DNA of 64,000 nt from Herbinix sp. (lineage in GTDB: Bacteria; Bacillota; Clostridia; Lachnospirales; Lachnospiraceae), in contig JAQZBN010000001.1 in assembly GCA_029238935.1 (NCBI GenBank), positions 124,001-188,000 of the forward strand, written 5' to 3'. Within the stretch, counting starts at the first letter, position 1. Every line of letters starts with the position of its first letter. The position numbers and the translations under genes are program-made. The notes under the pieces are model-generated. The model made no database searches and was not told where the DNA came from. It saw nothing but the letters and a program-made list of their open reading frames with translations. Positions 28,170 to 38,189 of the stretch are shown piece after piece.

Positions 28170-28506
28170 TATATCTTCCCCCAATAAAAATATCGCTTAA
28201 AATATGAATATCTTTCGTGGCAAAGCCTACCAAAATATTATTGAAAATAAAAAGGTATTATATACCATACACGATAAACAGTCAACTTGTATTCCTCTTA
28301 TCTCTTTACGATAAAAATCTTGCAGGGACTTCAAAGCGAGTAAGTTCAACATAATCTCCTCCAGCATTTACTGCACCTATTGCTTCATGTTAAGTTAAAT
28401 AAATTAATTAACTGATATCCTATCTTATAAATAATACACCTTATTGGCATACTAATAAAATAAGTTTATCTTGTTAAAACAAATACGCAAACAAGGAGTG
28501 TATACA
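28170..28506. other. Intergenic with possible gene remnant
   Basis: No intact gene. At 28306-28386 the minus strand encodes an open 27-codon tail (including GAVNAGGDYVELTRFEVPAR) ending in TAA but preceded by a stop. It may be the C-terminus of a deleted protein; the family is not recognised. Confidence 0.35.
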
Positions 28507-30582
28507 ATGTTAACAACAGAACATGTAACGAATAAAGGTCAAGGAACGACCAGAATTCCGAATAAATTAGCGAATGAAAAATCACCCTATCTTCTTCAGC
28601 ACGTCTATAATCCAGTAAATTGGTATCCTTGGGGAGATGAAGCCTTTGCAAAAGCGAAAGAAGAAAATAAACCAATTTTCTTAAGCATTGGTTATTCCAC
28701 CTGCCATTGGTGTCATGTTATGGCTCACGAGTCCTTTGAGGATGATTCAGTAGCTGCGCTATTGAATCAGTATTTTATCTGTATTAAAGTGGACAAGGAA
28801 GAACGTCCGGACGTAGATGCAATCTACATGTCTGTATGCCAATCGATTACCGGAGGTGGCGGATGGCCGCTTACCATATTAATGACACCGGATCAAAAAC
28901 CTTTCTATGCAGGAACTTATTTACCGAAGGAAGCAAACTACGGTATGCCGGGATTGGTAGATCTATTGGAAGAAGTTCATACACAGTGGACAGAAAATAA
29001 ACAAGCTTTGGTTCGCTCAGGAATTGAAATCACCAATGTCATGGTTCGAGAATTTCAGGATAAGAAAAAGACCGGAACCATATCGAAGGATCTGATCTCC
29101 CTAGCGGTAACACAATTTAACCAAACCTTCGATCATCGCTATGGTGGTTTTAGTGAAAAACCTAAGTTTCCAACTCCTCATAATCTTATTTTTCTTACTC
29201 GTTATGCCGCTTTAGAGAAGGATGAACAAGCACTCTTCATGGTTGAAACCACTTTAAAGAATATGTATCGTGGTGGTATCTACGATCACATCGGATTTGG
29301 TTTTTCTAGGTATTCTACGGATGAAAAATGGCTGATCCCTCATTTTGAAAAGATGCTCTATGATAATGCTTTACTAACTTGTGCTTATTTGGAAGCTTAT
29401 CAATACACGAAGGATACCTTATATAAAAACGTCGCTGAACAGATTCTTGAATACGTTCGCAGAGAGATGACCGACAAAGACGGTGGCTTTTATTGTGCTC
29501 AGGATGCTGATAGCGATGGTGTAGAAGGTAGATATTATACCTTCACTCCCGATGAGATTAATAAAGTATTAGAAAACCATGACGGATCCTATTTTAACGA
29601 ATATTTCGGAATTACAAAAGAAGGTAATTTCGAGGGTTATTCTATTCCAAACAGAGTTCATTCAGAAGAATTAAAACCAGATAATGAGAGAATTTTAAGG
29701 TTATCCAGAAAAATTCATACGTACCGCTTGGAACGGGCTAAACTCCATCGGGATGATAAAATACTAACCTCTTGGAATGCCCTCATGATCTCTGCTTATG
29801 CAAAGGCAGCAAAAATATTACAAAATCAAGAATATGCTGATATTGCTAAACAAGCAGCAACCTTTATTGACACCTCTTTAACAGATGAGAACGGAAATTT
29901 ATTTATTCGTTACCGTGAGAAAGATGCTGCAAACAAAGGTATTATAGATGATTATGCATTTTACTGTATGGCACTTATTGATTTATATGAGGCAACCTTT
30001 GATGTCACTTATTTAAGTCGTGCGATGAGAACAGCAGACCGTATGATAGACCAATTCTGGGATGAGGAAAACGACGGCTTTTATCTATACTCAAAGGATG
30101 CAGAACAATTGATTTTCCGTCCGAAGGAAGTATATGACGGTGCTATTCCCTCCGGTAATTCCGCAGCTGGATATGCATTACAACGACTTGCTACCATTAC
30201 TGCAAAGAATAAATATCAGGATTATGCTCATAAGCAGTTAAACTTCCTCGCAGGTCACGTAAAGGATTATCCTGCCGGCTTTAGTTTCTCCATGATTGCC
30301 TTCATTCAAGCACTCTATCCTTCCATGGAAATTGTATGTATTGATAGCGACAATGAGGACCATCATGAGTTATTAACCTATCTATCTGAGCATTATGAAC
30401 CAAATACTACAGTTTTAGTTAAAACAATAGATAATGAAGAAGAAATCAAGAAAATCGCTGAATATGTGCATGACTATCATACCATCAATGATAAGACCAC
30501 TTATTTTATCTGTAAAAATAAATCTTGCTCCGAGCCATCCAATCATTTGGAGCCGGCAACAATGACTCAGTTTATGGAATAA
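28507..30582 (+). CDS. Thioredoxin-domain protein of the YyaL/SSP411 family (DUF255)
   Basis: A 691-residue cytoplasmic protein. The N-terminal thioredoxin-like DUF255 domain starts with [20 protein letters not shown] and contains C66-H-W-C69 in STCHWCHVM. The remaining chain is an (alpha/alpha)6 barrel like that of N-acylglucosamine epimerases. AAGGAG is 8 nt before ATG 28507. The family is widely conserved but its activity is poorly defined. Length and motifs are standard and the gene appears intact. Confidence 0.93.
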   Translation: MLTTEHVTNKGQGTTRIPNKLANEKSPYLLQHVYNPVNWYPWGDEAFAKAKEENKPIFLSIGYSTCHWCHVMAHESFEDDSVAALLNQYFICIKVDKEERPDVDAIYMSVCQSITGGGGWPLTILMTPDQKPFYAGTYLPKEANYGMPGLVDLLEEVHTQWTENKQALVRSGIEITNVMVREFQDKKKTGTISKDLISLAVTQFNQTFDHRYGGFSEKPKFPTPHNLIFLTRYAALEKDEQALFMVETTLKNMYRGGIYDHIGFGFSRYSTDEKWLIPHFEKMLYDNALLTCAYLEAYQYTKDTLYKNVAEQILEYVRREMTDKDGGFYCAQDADSDGVEGRYYTFTPDEINKVLENHDGSYFNEYFGITKEGNFEGYSIPNRVHSEELKPDNERILRLSRKIHTYRLERAKLHRDDKILTSWNALMISAYAKAAKILQNQEYADIAKQAATFIDTSLTDENGNLFIRYREKDAANKGIIDDYAFYCMALIDLYEATFDVTYLSRAMRTADRMIDQFWDEENDGFYLYSKDAEQLIFRPKEVYDGAIPSGNSAAGYALQRLATITAKNKYQDYAHKQLNFLAGHVKDYPAGFSFSMIAFIQALYPSMEIVCIDSDNEDHHELLTYLSEHYEPNTTVLVKTIDNEEEIKKIAEYVHDYHTINDKTTYFICKNKSCSEPSNHLEPATMTQFME

Positions 30583-30596
30583 TTTCACAAATATTC

Positions 30597-30645
30597 TTGA
30601 CATCTATATCAGAGTGATATATTATGACTATATCACTCTGATATA
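30597..30645 (+). promoter_or_regulatory. padR promoter with duplicated operator
   Basis: TTGACA (30597), 17-bp spacer, TATTAT (30620). Two 17-bp arms, TATATCAGAGTGATATA (30605-30621) and its exact complement (30629-30645), flank a 7-nt spacer. Each arm is itself a TATATCA-N3-TGATATA palindrome, suggesting two PadR dimer sites that cover the promoter. The whole repeat plus the following T run could also terminate transcripts from the YyaL-type gene. Confidence 0.82.
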
Positions 30646-30688
30646 TTTTTATTATATAAAGAAATATCAAACAAAGGAGTTAAACTAA

Positions 30689-31261
30689 ATGGCTATTAAA
30701 AATAAATCCAGATACGCAATTTTAGGTGTTTTATGCATCAAGCCCTGCTCAGGATATGACATTAAAAAATTCTGTGATCAGACGATTTCACATTTCTGGA
30801 AAGAGAATTTCGGTCACATCTATCCAGTATTAAAACAACTAGAGGAAGATCATTACATACAACAAATAAATTCGGATCCCTCGGATCGTCGTAAGCTATT
30901 TCAGATTACAGAAGAAGGTAAGAGAGAATTCAAGGATTGGTTAATACAACCCCCAGAGTTATCGCCTCATCGCTCCGAACTACTTTTAAAGCTCTCCTTT
31001 GGAAGCTATAGCTCAAGAGAGCAGGTCATACAGATGATGATGGAAGTCAAAGAAAGAAATAATAGAAATCTTATAGAATATAAGAAGATGGAAGTAGCTT
31101 ATCTAGCGAATGACGCGGCAAAAAAAGATCCTCAATATATTTACTGGTTGGCACCGCTACGACTTGGAATATTAACAGCAGAAGCAAATATCCGCTGGTG
31201 TGAGGAAACCATACAGATGATAAAGGATTTTTCCACTCACAACGAGCAGAATCCGATATAA
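30689..31261 (+). CDS. PadR-family transcriptional regulator
   Basis: A 190-residue repressor. The PadR winged helix spans residues 8-90 (YAILGVLCIKPCSGYDIKKF and the wing PSDRRKLFQITEEG). A C-terminal Vir-type helical dimerisation domain follows. AAAGGAG precedes ATG 30689. It lies 44 bp before the glycosyltransferase gene and is probably co-transcribed. PadR proteins commonly respond to antibiotics or phenolics, which fits a neighbour that glucosylates hydrophobic acceptors. Confidence 0.92.
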   Translation: MAIKNKSRYAILGVLCIKPCSGYDIKKFCDQTISHFWKENFGHIYPVLKQLEEDHYIQQINSDPSDRRKLFQITEEGKREFKDWLIQPPELSPHRSELLLKLSFGSYSSREQVIQMMMEVKERNNRNLIEYKKMEVAYLANDAAKKDPQYIYWLAPLRLGILTAEANIRWCEETIQMIKDFSTHNEQNPI

Positions 31262-31305
31262 ACTCGAATATGCGAATCATATTAAGGTTAAGAAAGGATG
31301 CTATT

Positions 31306-32490
31306 ATGTCAAAAGTATTATTTGTGAATGGTAATCTCCATGGTCATATTAATCCGACGTTACCGGTGGTCAAAGAGTTGGTGAGCCTTGGGGAAGAGGT
31401 ATATTATTTTTCTACTGAGGAATTTAAAGATAAAATATTGGAGACCGGAGCTACCTATATGGATTACGGCCCGGAGTATACGCATTTTCTACATACCTAC
31501 AAATCCAATGGAACTCATCCCTTTTATACACTGATTGAATTTATGCTTGCTATGGATCGTAGAATCATTCCGATTGTCCTGGAGCAAACAAAAAGCATGA
31601 AATTCGATTATATGATTCATGATGTTATGTTCGGAGGTGGAACTGTCTTATCAAGACTACTTCATCTTCCTGCAATCGCATCCTGTTCATCCTTTGCTAT
31701 GGACCGGCTCCCAATTCCACAAGCTATGCTGGAACCAGGATTTCATCCGCAACTGGACCTTTTTTATACCAATTTTTCAGCTGCGAAGTCGGAGTGGAAA
31801 CAGGAGAATATGGAGCTTTCTGATTTATTCTTTAAGAAAGAACCTCTAACCCTTGTCTTCACCTCGAAAGCTTTTCAACCAAATGGTGATCATTTTGATT
31901 CCGCTTATCAGTTTGTTGGTCCCTCCATTGCCGACCGCAAGGAGTCCCTTCCCTTTGAGCTAGACCCTAAACGGACGCACCTCTATATCTCTATGGGTAC
32001 TATTGTTAATCAAAGTGTTCCATTTTACCGTACATGCTTTGAAGCCTTTGGCAGTGAAGATTACCAGGTAATCATGTCAGTCGGTAAAAAAACTGATCTC
32101 TCTGCTCTGGGCTCCATTCCTGATAATTTTATAGTCCAAAATTATATCCCTCAATTAGAGGTCTTAAAGCATGCGGAGGTTTTTATTAGTCACGGAGGTC
32201 TTAATAGTGTCAGTGAAGCCCTGTATTATGGCGTTCCCATCCTTGCGATTCCACTGGCAAATGATCAACCTATGGTTACAAAACAACTGACTTGTCTTGG
32301 CTGTGGAATAGAGTTAATGCCGAAGGAGGTTACCACGGACTTGCTAAGAGAATACGTACGCCAACTCTTATCATGTGAAAACTTCCGGCAAAGATGTAAC
32401 GATATCAGGAAATCTTTTATCTCCTCCGGTGGTTATAAAGAAGCTGCGAGACTTATCTTGAATTATGTAAAACAGAATTATGTAATATAA
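31306..32490 (+). CDS. UGT/MGT-type glycosyltransferase (GT1)
   Basis: A 394-residue GT-B-fold enzyme. The N-terminal acceptor half begins VLFVNGNLHGHINPTLPV. The C-terminal sugar-nucleotide site includes LYISMGTIV, VLKHAEVFISHGGLNS and GVPILAIPLANDQP, the layout of macrolide glycosyltransferases. AAAGGA precedes ATG 31306; the open frame extends 12 codons upstream without a ribosome site. It likely transfers glucose to a hydrophobic small molecule, perhaps for detoxification under PadR control (inference). Its last ten codons are made of a 15-bp tandem repeat that continues past the stop. Confidence 0.9.
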   Translation: MSKVLFVNGNLHGHINPTLPVVKELVSLGEEVYYFSTEEFKDKILETGATYMDYGPEYTHFLHTYKSNGTHPFYTLIEFMLAMDRRIIPIVLEQTKSMKFDYMIHDVMFGGGTVLSRLLHLPAIASCSSFAMDRLPIPQAMLEPGFHPQLDLFYTNFSAAKSEWKQENMELSDLFFKKEPLTLVFTSKAFQPNGDHFDSAYQFVGPSIADRKESLPFELDPKRTHLYISMGTIVNQSVPFYRTCFEAFGSEDYQVIMSVGKKTDLSALGSIPDNFIVQNYIPQLEVLKHAEVFISHGGLNSVSEALYYGVPILAIPLANDQPMVTKQLTCLGCGIELMPKEVTTDLLREYVRQLLSCENFRQRCNDIRKSFISSGGYKEAARLILNYVKQNYVI

Positions 32491-32520
32491 AATTATGTAA
32501 AATAGAATTATACAAAACCG
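32461..32520 (+). repeat. 15-bp tandem repeat across a stop codon
   Basis: Four consecutive 15-nt units of the form AATTATGTAAAA(C/T)AG, the last one diverged. They begin at 32461, 32476, 32491 and 32506. The first two encode the end of the glycosyltransferase (NYVKQNYVI) and the TAA lies in unit 2. Confidence 0.8.
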
Positions 32521-32544
32521 GAGTCCTCTTCGCTGGACTCCGGT
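32517..32544. terminator. Hairpin between convergent transcripts
   Basis: Perfect 10-bp stem, ACCGGAGTCC with GGACTCCGGT, and an 8-nt loop. On the minus strand it is followed by TTTTGT, so it is a good terminator for uxuA-uxuB. The plus side lacks a T run. Confidence 0.75.
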
Positions 32545-32622
32545 AACAAACATTATATAAAGAGTAGGTAACTTACTCTTAGCAGAATTAATATAATAAT
32601 CAAAATGGTTTATTATATTATG

Positions 32623-34242
32623 TTATTTAGCATTATCATAAGAGCTTAAATATCTCTTTAAAGTGGCCCTTATAGCTCCCTTACCTTCAATTAATTCAAC
32701 AAACATTCCTTCGATTCTTTTTCCAATTCCTACTTCATATAGATTAACTCCAAATATCTTCTCATTCGATAAGATCGGACTTAGAACTTCAGACGAAACT
32801 TCTTCATCACCTAGGTTTACACCACCGAGGTACCCTTGTAGTTCCTGCAACATTGGGTCAGGACTTAGAGGAAAATCATTTCCATTATCATCAATCCCCA
32901 TAAGATACCTGCACCAGCCTGCAATAGTTAATGGAATATAAACTAAATCTGACACTTTATGGTCGGAGCTGTTTTGATATGCTTTTATTGTCTCTCCAAA
33001 GCGAACCGGAATCTTCTGTGAAGTATCCGTAGCGATTCGAGAAGGTGCATCAGGCATAAAAGGATTTGGTAGCCTTAAGTTTAGCACTGCTCCAATGAAT
33101 TCCATGGGATCAAGTACTCCAGGATTAATAACTACCGGCATCCCTTCCTGATAGCCAATTCGATGAACCAATTCATTTAATTCTGTGTCCCGCATCTCTT
33201 CCCATATGGTTTGATAAGATAATAAGCATCCGAAGATAGCCAGAGCTGTATGAAGTGGGTTCAAGCAGGTACATACCTTCATCTTTTCAACCCGATCCAC
33301 CGTTTGCCGATCAGTAAATAATATTCCTGCCTTCTCTAGGGGCGGCCTTCCATTGGGGAAAGCATCCTCAATTACAAGATATTCGGTTTCTTCTGCATTG
33401 ACAAAGGCTGCCGTATAGGTATTCTTACCGGTTATGATAAGTTCCGTATCTTCAAAGCCCTCCTGCTCCAGCATTTTCTTAACATTATCATCCGGTCTAG
33501 GGGTGATTTTATCGATCATCGTTAGAGGGAAGGATACTTTATCGCTATTAGAAATATAATTTAAAAATTCCTGTGGAACTATCTTCTTCTCACACCACTG
33601 GCTCGCATAAGCAATCATTGCGTCATGAAGTTTATCCCCGTTGTGGGAGCAATTATCCATACTAACAAGTGCAATCGGTACTGCCCCGGACTGATATCTT
33701 TCATAAAGCAGAGCAGTCATTTTACCCATGATATGTACCGGATTCTCCATTCCTGCTTCGAAGTCCTTTTGTACAATCTCTAAAAATTCACCCTTAGAAT
33801 CTTTCAGACCGTAGCCTTTTTCTGTAATTGTAAAGCTAACCATCTGAAGAGAAGTATTCTGAAAGATCTCCTTCAAACGGCTCCAATCAACCTGGCTTTC
33901 GGGATCCGCAACCAATGATTCTACTACGCTTCCGATCACTTTCTTCTCTATGGATCCATCGGCTTTTAAGAGTACTAATAAGCTCAAATCCTCATAAGGA
34001 TGATATGCCTTATGTATGATCTCATAATCAAACCCCTCACTGACGATGACACCCTTATCATATAAGCCTTCATCCAATAGTTTTTGAAGAGCTGCTGCCG
34101 GAAATCCACGGAAGATATTCCCCGCACCAAAATGGATCCAAGTAGGGTTACTTTTTGTGTTATTTTTTATCTGATCTCTCGAATACTTTGGCAGTTGATA
34201 CCCTAACTTTGCCCAGGTTTCTTCGTAATTGATTAATTTCAT
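32623..34242 (-). CDS. uxuB: Fructuronate reductase (D-mannonate oxidoreductase)
   Basis: A 539-residue member of the mannitol-dehydrogenase family. The N-terminal Rossmann domain begins IHFGAGNIFRGFPAAALQKL. The signatures VSMDNCSHNGDKL and SFPLTMIDKITPRP are characteristic. It reduces D-fructuronate to D-mannonate with NADH. It lies 78 bp downstream of uxuA in the same direction, forming the glucuronate branch of hexuronate catabolism. AAAGGAG precedes ATG 34242. Mannitol or tagaturonate specificity in the same family is less likely given the uxuA neighbour. Confidence 0.93.
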   Translation of the reverse strand: MKLINYEETWAKLGYQLPKYSRDQIKNNTKSNPTWIHFGAGNIFRGFPAAALQKLLDEGLYDKGVIVSEGFDYEIIHKAYHPYEDLSLLVLLKADGSIEKKVIGSVVESLVADPESQVDWSRLKEIFQNTSLQMVSFTITEKGYGLKDSKGEFLEIVQKDFEAGMENPVHIMGKMTALLYERYQSGAVPIALVSMDNCSHNGDKLHDAMIAYASQWCEKKIVPQEFLNYISNSDKVSFPLTMIDKITPRPDDNVKKMLEQEGFEDTELIITGKNTYTAAFVNAEETEYLVIEDAFPNGRPPLEKAGILFTDRQTVDRVEKMKVCTCLNPLHTALAIFGCLLSYQTIWEEMRDTELNELVHRIGYQEGMPVVINPGVLDPMEFIGAVLNLRLPNPFMPDAPSRIATDTSQKIPVRFGETIKAYQNSSDHKVSDLVYIPLTIAGWCRYLMGIDDNGNDFPLSPDPMLQELQGYLGGVNLGDEEVSSEVLSPILSNEKIFGVNLYEVGIGKRIEGMFVELIEGKGAIRATLKRYLSSYDNAK

Positions 34243-34320
34243 TGTAATACTCCTTTATGTTTTCCCACGATTTTCACAATAAACTTATAATGCATGGATA
34301 ACACTTGCTTGGATAGAAAA

Positions 34321-35403
34321 TCACTTGCTTATTTTTCTATTTTTATCGATTGCTTCCCATAAACCATTGAGATAAGCCACACCAAGAGCTCTATCATACA
34401 AACCGTAACCTGGTCTTGCCTGCTCACCCCAGATCATTCTTCCATGATCCGGTCTGGCTACACCTTCAAAACCAATCTCATACAATGCTTTCACAATTTC
34501 ATACATATCCAGATTTCCATCGGAAGAAAGATGGGAGCTTTCATGGAAATTTCCTTCTCCCTCGAACTTAATATTACGTAGATGAGCAAAATGGATTCGC
34601 TCCCTAATCTTTGGATTACGAATGATCTGCGGAATATTATTCATCCTATTACTTCCCAAAGATCCGGTACATAGAGTAAATCCGTGTAAAACACTTTCAT
34701 TTAAGGAAGCGATTTGTTCTAACGCTTCTTCGCTGGTTACGATTCTGGGTAATCCAAATACACTCCAAGCAGGATCGTCCGGATGGATTGCCATCTTAAT
34801 CTGGTACTTTTCACAAGTCGGCATAATTGCGTCTATAAAATACTTCAAATTTTCCATCAGCTTCTGCGCTGATACGTCCTTATACTTTTTAAATAATTCT
34901 TTTATCTCATCCTTCCGGTTAGGCTCCCAACCTGGAAGAACGAAACCACCACTGTTTTTTTCAATCCGTTCAAACATAAGTTCCGGATTAATATCCTTAA
35001 TGATGGACTCATCATACGCTAAAGCAGTAGAGCCATCTGGCAGAAGTTGCGCTAAATCCGTTCTCGTCCAATCAAAGATCGGCATAAAGTTATAGCATAC
35101 CAGATGAATATCTGCTTTACCCAGGTTTTCTAAAGATGTTATGTAATTCTTGATATATTGATCTCTGGAAGATAATCCGATCTTAATATCCTCATGAATA
35201 TTTACACTTTCGATACCGGAAAGCCTAAGACCACCTTCTTCTACTTCTGTTTTAAGCTTCATAATATCCTCATAGCTCCAAGGTTCTCCTACCGGAATAT
35301 CATGAAGGGCCGAAATAACTCCGGTCACGCCTGGAATTTGTCTAATCTGTTCCAGGGTAACACTGTCCCCTTTTTTACCAAACCAACGTAATGTCATCTC
35401 CAT
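34321..35403 (-). CDS. uxuA: Mannonate dehydratase
   Basis: A 360-residue TIM-barrel enzyme that dehydrates D-mannonate to 2-keto-3-deoxygluconate. It opens with MTLRWFGKKGDSVTLEQIRQ. Metal-site segments are visible: KMAIHPDDPAWS, GFTLCTGSLGSN, HFAHLRNIK and RPDHGRMIWG. GAGGT lies before ATG 35403. With uxuB it converts fructuronate to the KDG node. Isomerase, KDG kinase and aldolase are not in the window. The first gene of this pair, it should carry the promoter in the spacer before 35683. Confidence 0.95.
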   Translation of the reverse strand: MEMTLRWFGKKGDSVTLEQIRQIPGVTGVISALHDIPVGEPWSYEDIMKLKTEVEEGGLRLSGIESVNIHEDIKIGLSSRDQYIKNYITSLENLGKADIHLVCYNFMPIFDWTRTDLAQLLPDGSTALAYDESIIKDINPELMFERIEKNSGGFVLPGWEPNRKDEIKELFKKYKDVSAQKLMENLKYFIDAIMPTCEKYQIKMAIHPDDPAWSVFGLPRIVTSEEALEQIASLNESVLHGFTLCTGSLGSNRMNNIPQIIRNPKIRERIHFAHLRNIKFEGEGNFHESSHLSSDGNLDMYEIVKALYEIGFEGVARPDHGRMIWGEQARPGYGLYDRALGVAYLNGLWEAIDKNRKISK

Positions 35404-35629
35404 ATCTCATACCTCGTTTCCATTCAAATAGTAATCCTATTACTTATCTATTCCATAACTTATATTCGATCAATTACTTAGTACAATGTAAAGTATATTC
35501 TTATTGCATACACCTTTGCAAGAAAAAAATTGTTATAAATTAGGAATATTTCATACTCTTAGTTTTAATATCTTCTAAAAGGTCAGACAAATTTAAGCAT
35601 TAATATTATGGTAATTTATTTCCATTCTA

Positions 35630-35638
35630 TGTTATAAT
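35630..35638 (+). promoter_or_regulatory. Extended -10 element for the Eis-like gene
   Basis: TGTTATAAT (TG plus one base, then TATAAT) lies 45 bp before the ATG at 35683, with no good -35 box, as is usual for extended -10 promoters. Confidence 0.5.
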
Positions 35639-35682
35639 GGAAGACAACTATAGATTGATTTCATTTAACGGAGGTTCCTTTC

Positions 35683-36909
35683 ATGGAAAATACCAATGTA
35701 ATTGTTCGTAAAATTAACCCTAGTGAAATTATTGAAACAGAAAAATTATCCTCCCTGGCTTTTTCATGGAGCTTTGATGAAGAAGCCTATGCCAAAAAGC
35801 TACAGGAAGGAAATCCACCTACCAACAAAGGCGATGCTTATGCTCTGAATAAATGGGCTGCTTTTCAAGAGGATGGTTCCTTAATTGGATGTATGACAAT
35901 CATCCCTTACCAGATGTATTTTGATGGACATATTTTACCTATGTCCGGTATCGGTTGTGTATGTACCTATCCGCAATACCGTAGAAAGAGAGCAATTCGA
36001 CACTGTTTTGAAGGTGCAATAAGAGAAATGTATGATACCAATCAGACCTTTTCCTTTCTGTACCCTTTCAGCCAGGCATTTTATCGTAAATTTGGATATG
36101 AGCCAACTGCCGGCAGGATAGTCTGGAACTTCTCTATGAATACCATTCCAGAATATGATTACCCCGGCTCGTTTTCTCTATATGACGGAAAGGACATTAC
36201 TGAGTTTGAAAAGGCGTATAAGAAATTCGCTGTTTCCTATAATATGATGGTTGAACGGGATGAGTATGACTGGCACAGATTAAAAGATTGCAATCCTTTT
36301 AAAACCAATAAACAGGCTTATCTATACAAGAACGAAGCGGGTGAGCCCTCTGGTTATTTCATTTTTGAGAGAGAGATCATCAATAACTCTGCAGTTATGA
36401 ATTGCAGCGAATTTGTATTTGATAACTTTGATACCTTAAGAGCACTCTTAAGCTTCGCTCGTGCTTTTCGTGCAGATTATAGCAGTATTCAATTGGAAGC
36501 TGCAAGAGATTTACGCTTAGAATATTTCTGTTCAGATTATCCTCAGTCAAGCAGTCACAGTGAGATTAAGCCAATGGGTATGATTCGTGTCGTTCGGGTT
36601 GATAAGGTATTAGCGTGTGCAAAGTACCAGGGTACCGGTTCAATCTCCATTGAGATCAAGGATGAGATGTTACCGGAGAATAGTGGTATATGGAGCGTAA
36701 CCTTTGAGGATGGCAAAGCGACGTCCGTCAGCAAGGATTCAGTAAATAAAGCCGATATTTCAATGACAATTCAGGTATTTTCCACTGCAATTACCGGCGG
36801 GTGTGATCTGAGTGATTTTACCTATCGTACCGATGTTAAAGTCAACAATGCAGATGAAATCCATAAGGTTTTCTATCATAAGAACAGTCTTATTGTTAAT
36901 TATTTTTAA
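35683..36909 (+). CDS. Eis-like GNAT acetyltransferase
   Basis: A 408-residue protein with the Eis layout: an N-terminal GNAT domain with the CoA motif around VCTYPQYRRKRAIRHCFEGA and the following YPFSQAFYRKFGYE, a second degenerate GNAT domain, and a C-terminal SCP2-like sterol-carrier fold (about 300-408). The chain ends in an aromatic residue followed by the terminus (NYF), as in relatives where the C-terminal carboxylate is catalytic. GGAGG precedes ATG 35683. Relatives acetylate aminoglycosides and protein lysines; the acceptor here is unknown. Confidence 0.9.
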   Translation: MENTNVIVRKINPSEIIETEKLSSLAFSWSFDEEAYAKKLQEGNPPTNKGDAYALNKWAAFQEDGSLIGCMTIIPYQMYFDGHILPMSGIGCVCTYPQYRRKRAIRHCFEGAIREMYDTNQTFSFLYPFSQAFYRKFGYEPTAGRIVWNFSMNTIPEYDYPGSFSLYDGKDITEFEKAYKKFAVSYNMMVERDEYDWHRLKDCNPFKTNKQAYLYKNEAGEPSGYFIFEREIINNSAVMNCSEFVFDNFDTLRALLSFARAFRADYSSIQLEAARDLRLEYFCSDYPQSSSHSEIKPMGMIRVVRVDKVLACAKYQGTGSISIEIKDEMLPENSGIWSVTFEDGKATSVSKDSVNKADISMTIQVFSTAITGGCDLSDFTYRTDVKVNNADEIHKVFYHKNSLIVNYF

Positions 36910-36998
36910 GATGAAACCTCCGAGAGTTTCACCAGAAACAGCAATCAATTAGTTTTCTTCTGCATATGATATAGTAATTCGGAAAATGAGGTGGTAAT

Positions 36999-37286
36999 AT
37001 GTTGGACTGGAATTACCAACCTTTCCTATCCCATTATGAGATGATATTATTCCAATCTGTCATCGGTCAACATAGAGATTATTTGTATTATCCCGTTTCC
37101 GTAGCCAGACGTCATGAAATTGGAACCAAATACCGATATCTATGTATTGCAAAAAAGAATCATACCGACTCTGGTTATGACACCTTTGCAAACATTGAAA
37201 TCTATCAACCCCTTAGGGGAAAACCCTACCCAACAAGAATACATAGGATTGACTTTGATTGTTTTTACTATCATGGTCTAAAATAA
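36999..37286 (+). CDS. Small hypothetical protein (paralogue A)
   Basis: A 95-residue protein of unknown family with a good ribosome site (GAGGTGG) before ATG 36999 and a hairpin after its stop. Its centre, KYRYLCIAKK followed by IEIYQPLRGKPYPTR, aligns with the product of the gene at 40052 (RYRFMCISSA, IEVYNPREGPAYVTQ). The two are thus distant paralogues 3 kb apart. It is rich in Tyr and Arg, with no membrane segment. Function unknown. Confidence 0.72.
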   Translation: MLDWNYQPFLSHYEMILFQSVIGQHRDYLYYPVSVARRHEIGTKYRYLCIAKKNHTDSGYDTFANIEIYQPLRGKPYPTRIHRIDFDCFYYHGLK

Positions 37287-37287
37287 A

Positions 37288-37343
37288 AAACTGCCTTATC
37301 TGCTATTCCGTAGTGCTTAGAGGAATAACAGATATGGCAGTTT
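37288..37343. terminator. Imperfect bidirectional terminator hairpin
   Basis: AAACTGCC-TTATCTG...TATTCC pairs with GGAATA.CAGATA-GGCAGTTT with small bulges. It lies between the small hypothetical gene and the converging peptidoglycan-binding gene. Confidence 0.7.
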
Positions 37344-37352
37344 ATTATATTA

Positions 37353-38189
37353 TTAGTAATTTTTTTCTATATACTCAGCAGCTTTTTTGATCATATCCTG
37401 ATGTGCTTTGTTTACACTATTGGAACCATGGGTTCTGCTGTTCTTAAAATGAAGATCCAATACTCCACTTGCACCATTGCCCTTCACTGCATCTAAATTG
37501 CTTCCCCATCCATAACCGCCACTACGTCCTCTTACTGTTGCTGATGCAGGGGCAGAATCAACACCTGCATGAGGCATTGCAGCCAAAGAGCCAGCTATGA
37601 TATTACCATTTACTTCGACTACTACTGCACGACGGTTCCAACTCCATCCATTCCAAAGCTCTTTTATAATAGCAGAATCTTCTTTGGTTAACGGCTCTAC
37701 ATCGGCATGATTGGTACCGTAAGTTCTTCTTAATTGAAAGGTCTTTCCTGTCTCAACATCTGTAATGGTTGCGTTTTCGCCTCTCGCCCAAAGATACCGA
37801 ACCTCTTTAAACCAATCCAGATCACCCTTCTCTACTTTCTTTACAATAACCTCTTCATCTGATATTTTCATTAGAGCAGATCCGGATACCGTTCTAGCTT
37901 CGACTTTTGCTGACAATAATTTTGTTGTGCTTTTGCCAGCGATTCCATCGGCTAACAGTCCATTATCTTTTTGAAACTTCTTTACTGCTTTTTCAGTAAC
38001 AGTTCCATAATAGCCTGTTGCTTTTGGATATGTAAAATATCCTAATCTCATCAATGTTGTTTGAATGGTTTTAACTTCGGTGCCTTTCGACCCCTTGCGC
38101 AGTAAAGCAGCGGATGCATCTACCGGTGTAAAAGCAATTGCTGCAGCCAGACAAATAGTTACGAGTTGTTTCCAATGTAGTTTCTTCAT
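37353..38189 (-). CDS. Secreted protein with peptidoglycan-binding domain
   Basis: A 278-residue exported protein. A signal peptide ends near ASAALL (about residue 28). A PG_binding_1 domain spans residues 33-92 (LRKGSKGTEVKTIQTTLMRL, then VKKFQKDNGLLADGIAGKST). The C-terminal domain (about 115-278, with WNGWSWNRRAVVVEVNG and MPHAGVDSAPA) has no catalytic motif I can name. Related domains accompany cell-wall or spore-cortex proteins. GGAG precedes ATG 38189. It probably sits in the wall. Confidence 0.87.
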   Translation of the reverse strand: MKKLHWKQLVTICLAAAIAFTPVDASAALLRKGSKGTEVKTIQTTLMRLGYFTYPKATGYYGTVTEKAVKKFQKDNGLLADGIAGKSTTKLLSAKVEARTVSGSALMKISDEEVIVKKVEKGDLDWFKEVRYLWARGENATITDVETGKTFQLRRTYGTNHADVEPLTKEDSAIIKELWNGWSWNRRAVVVEVNGNIIAGSLAAMPHAGVDSAPASATVRGRSGGYGWGSNLDAVKGNGASGVLDLHFKNSRTHGSNSVNKAHQDMIKKAAEYIEKNY

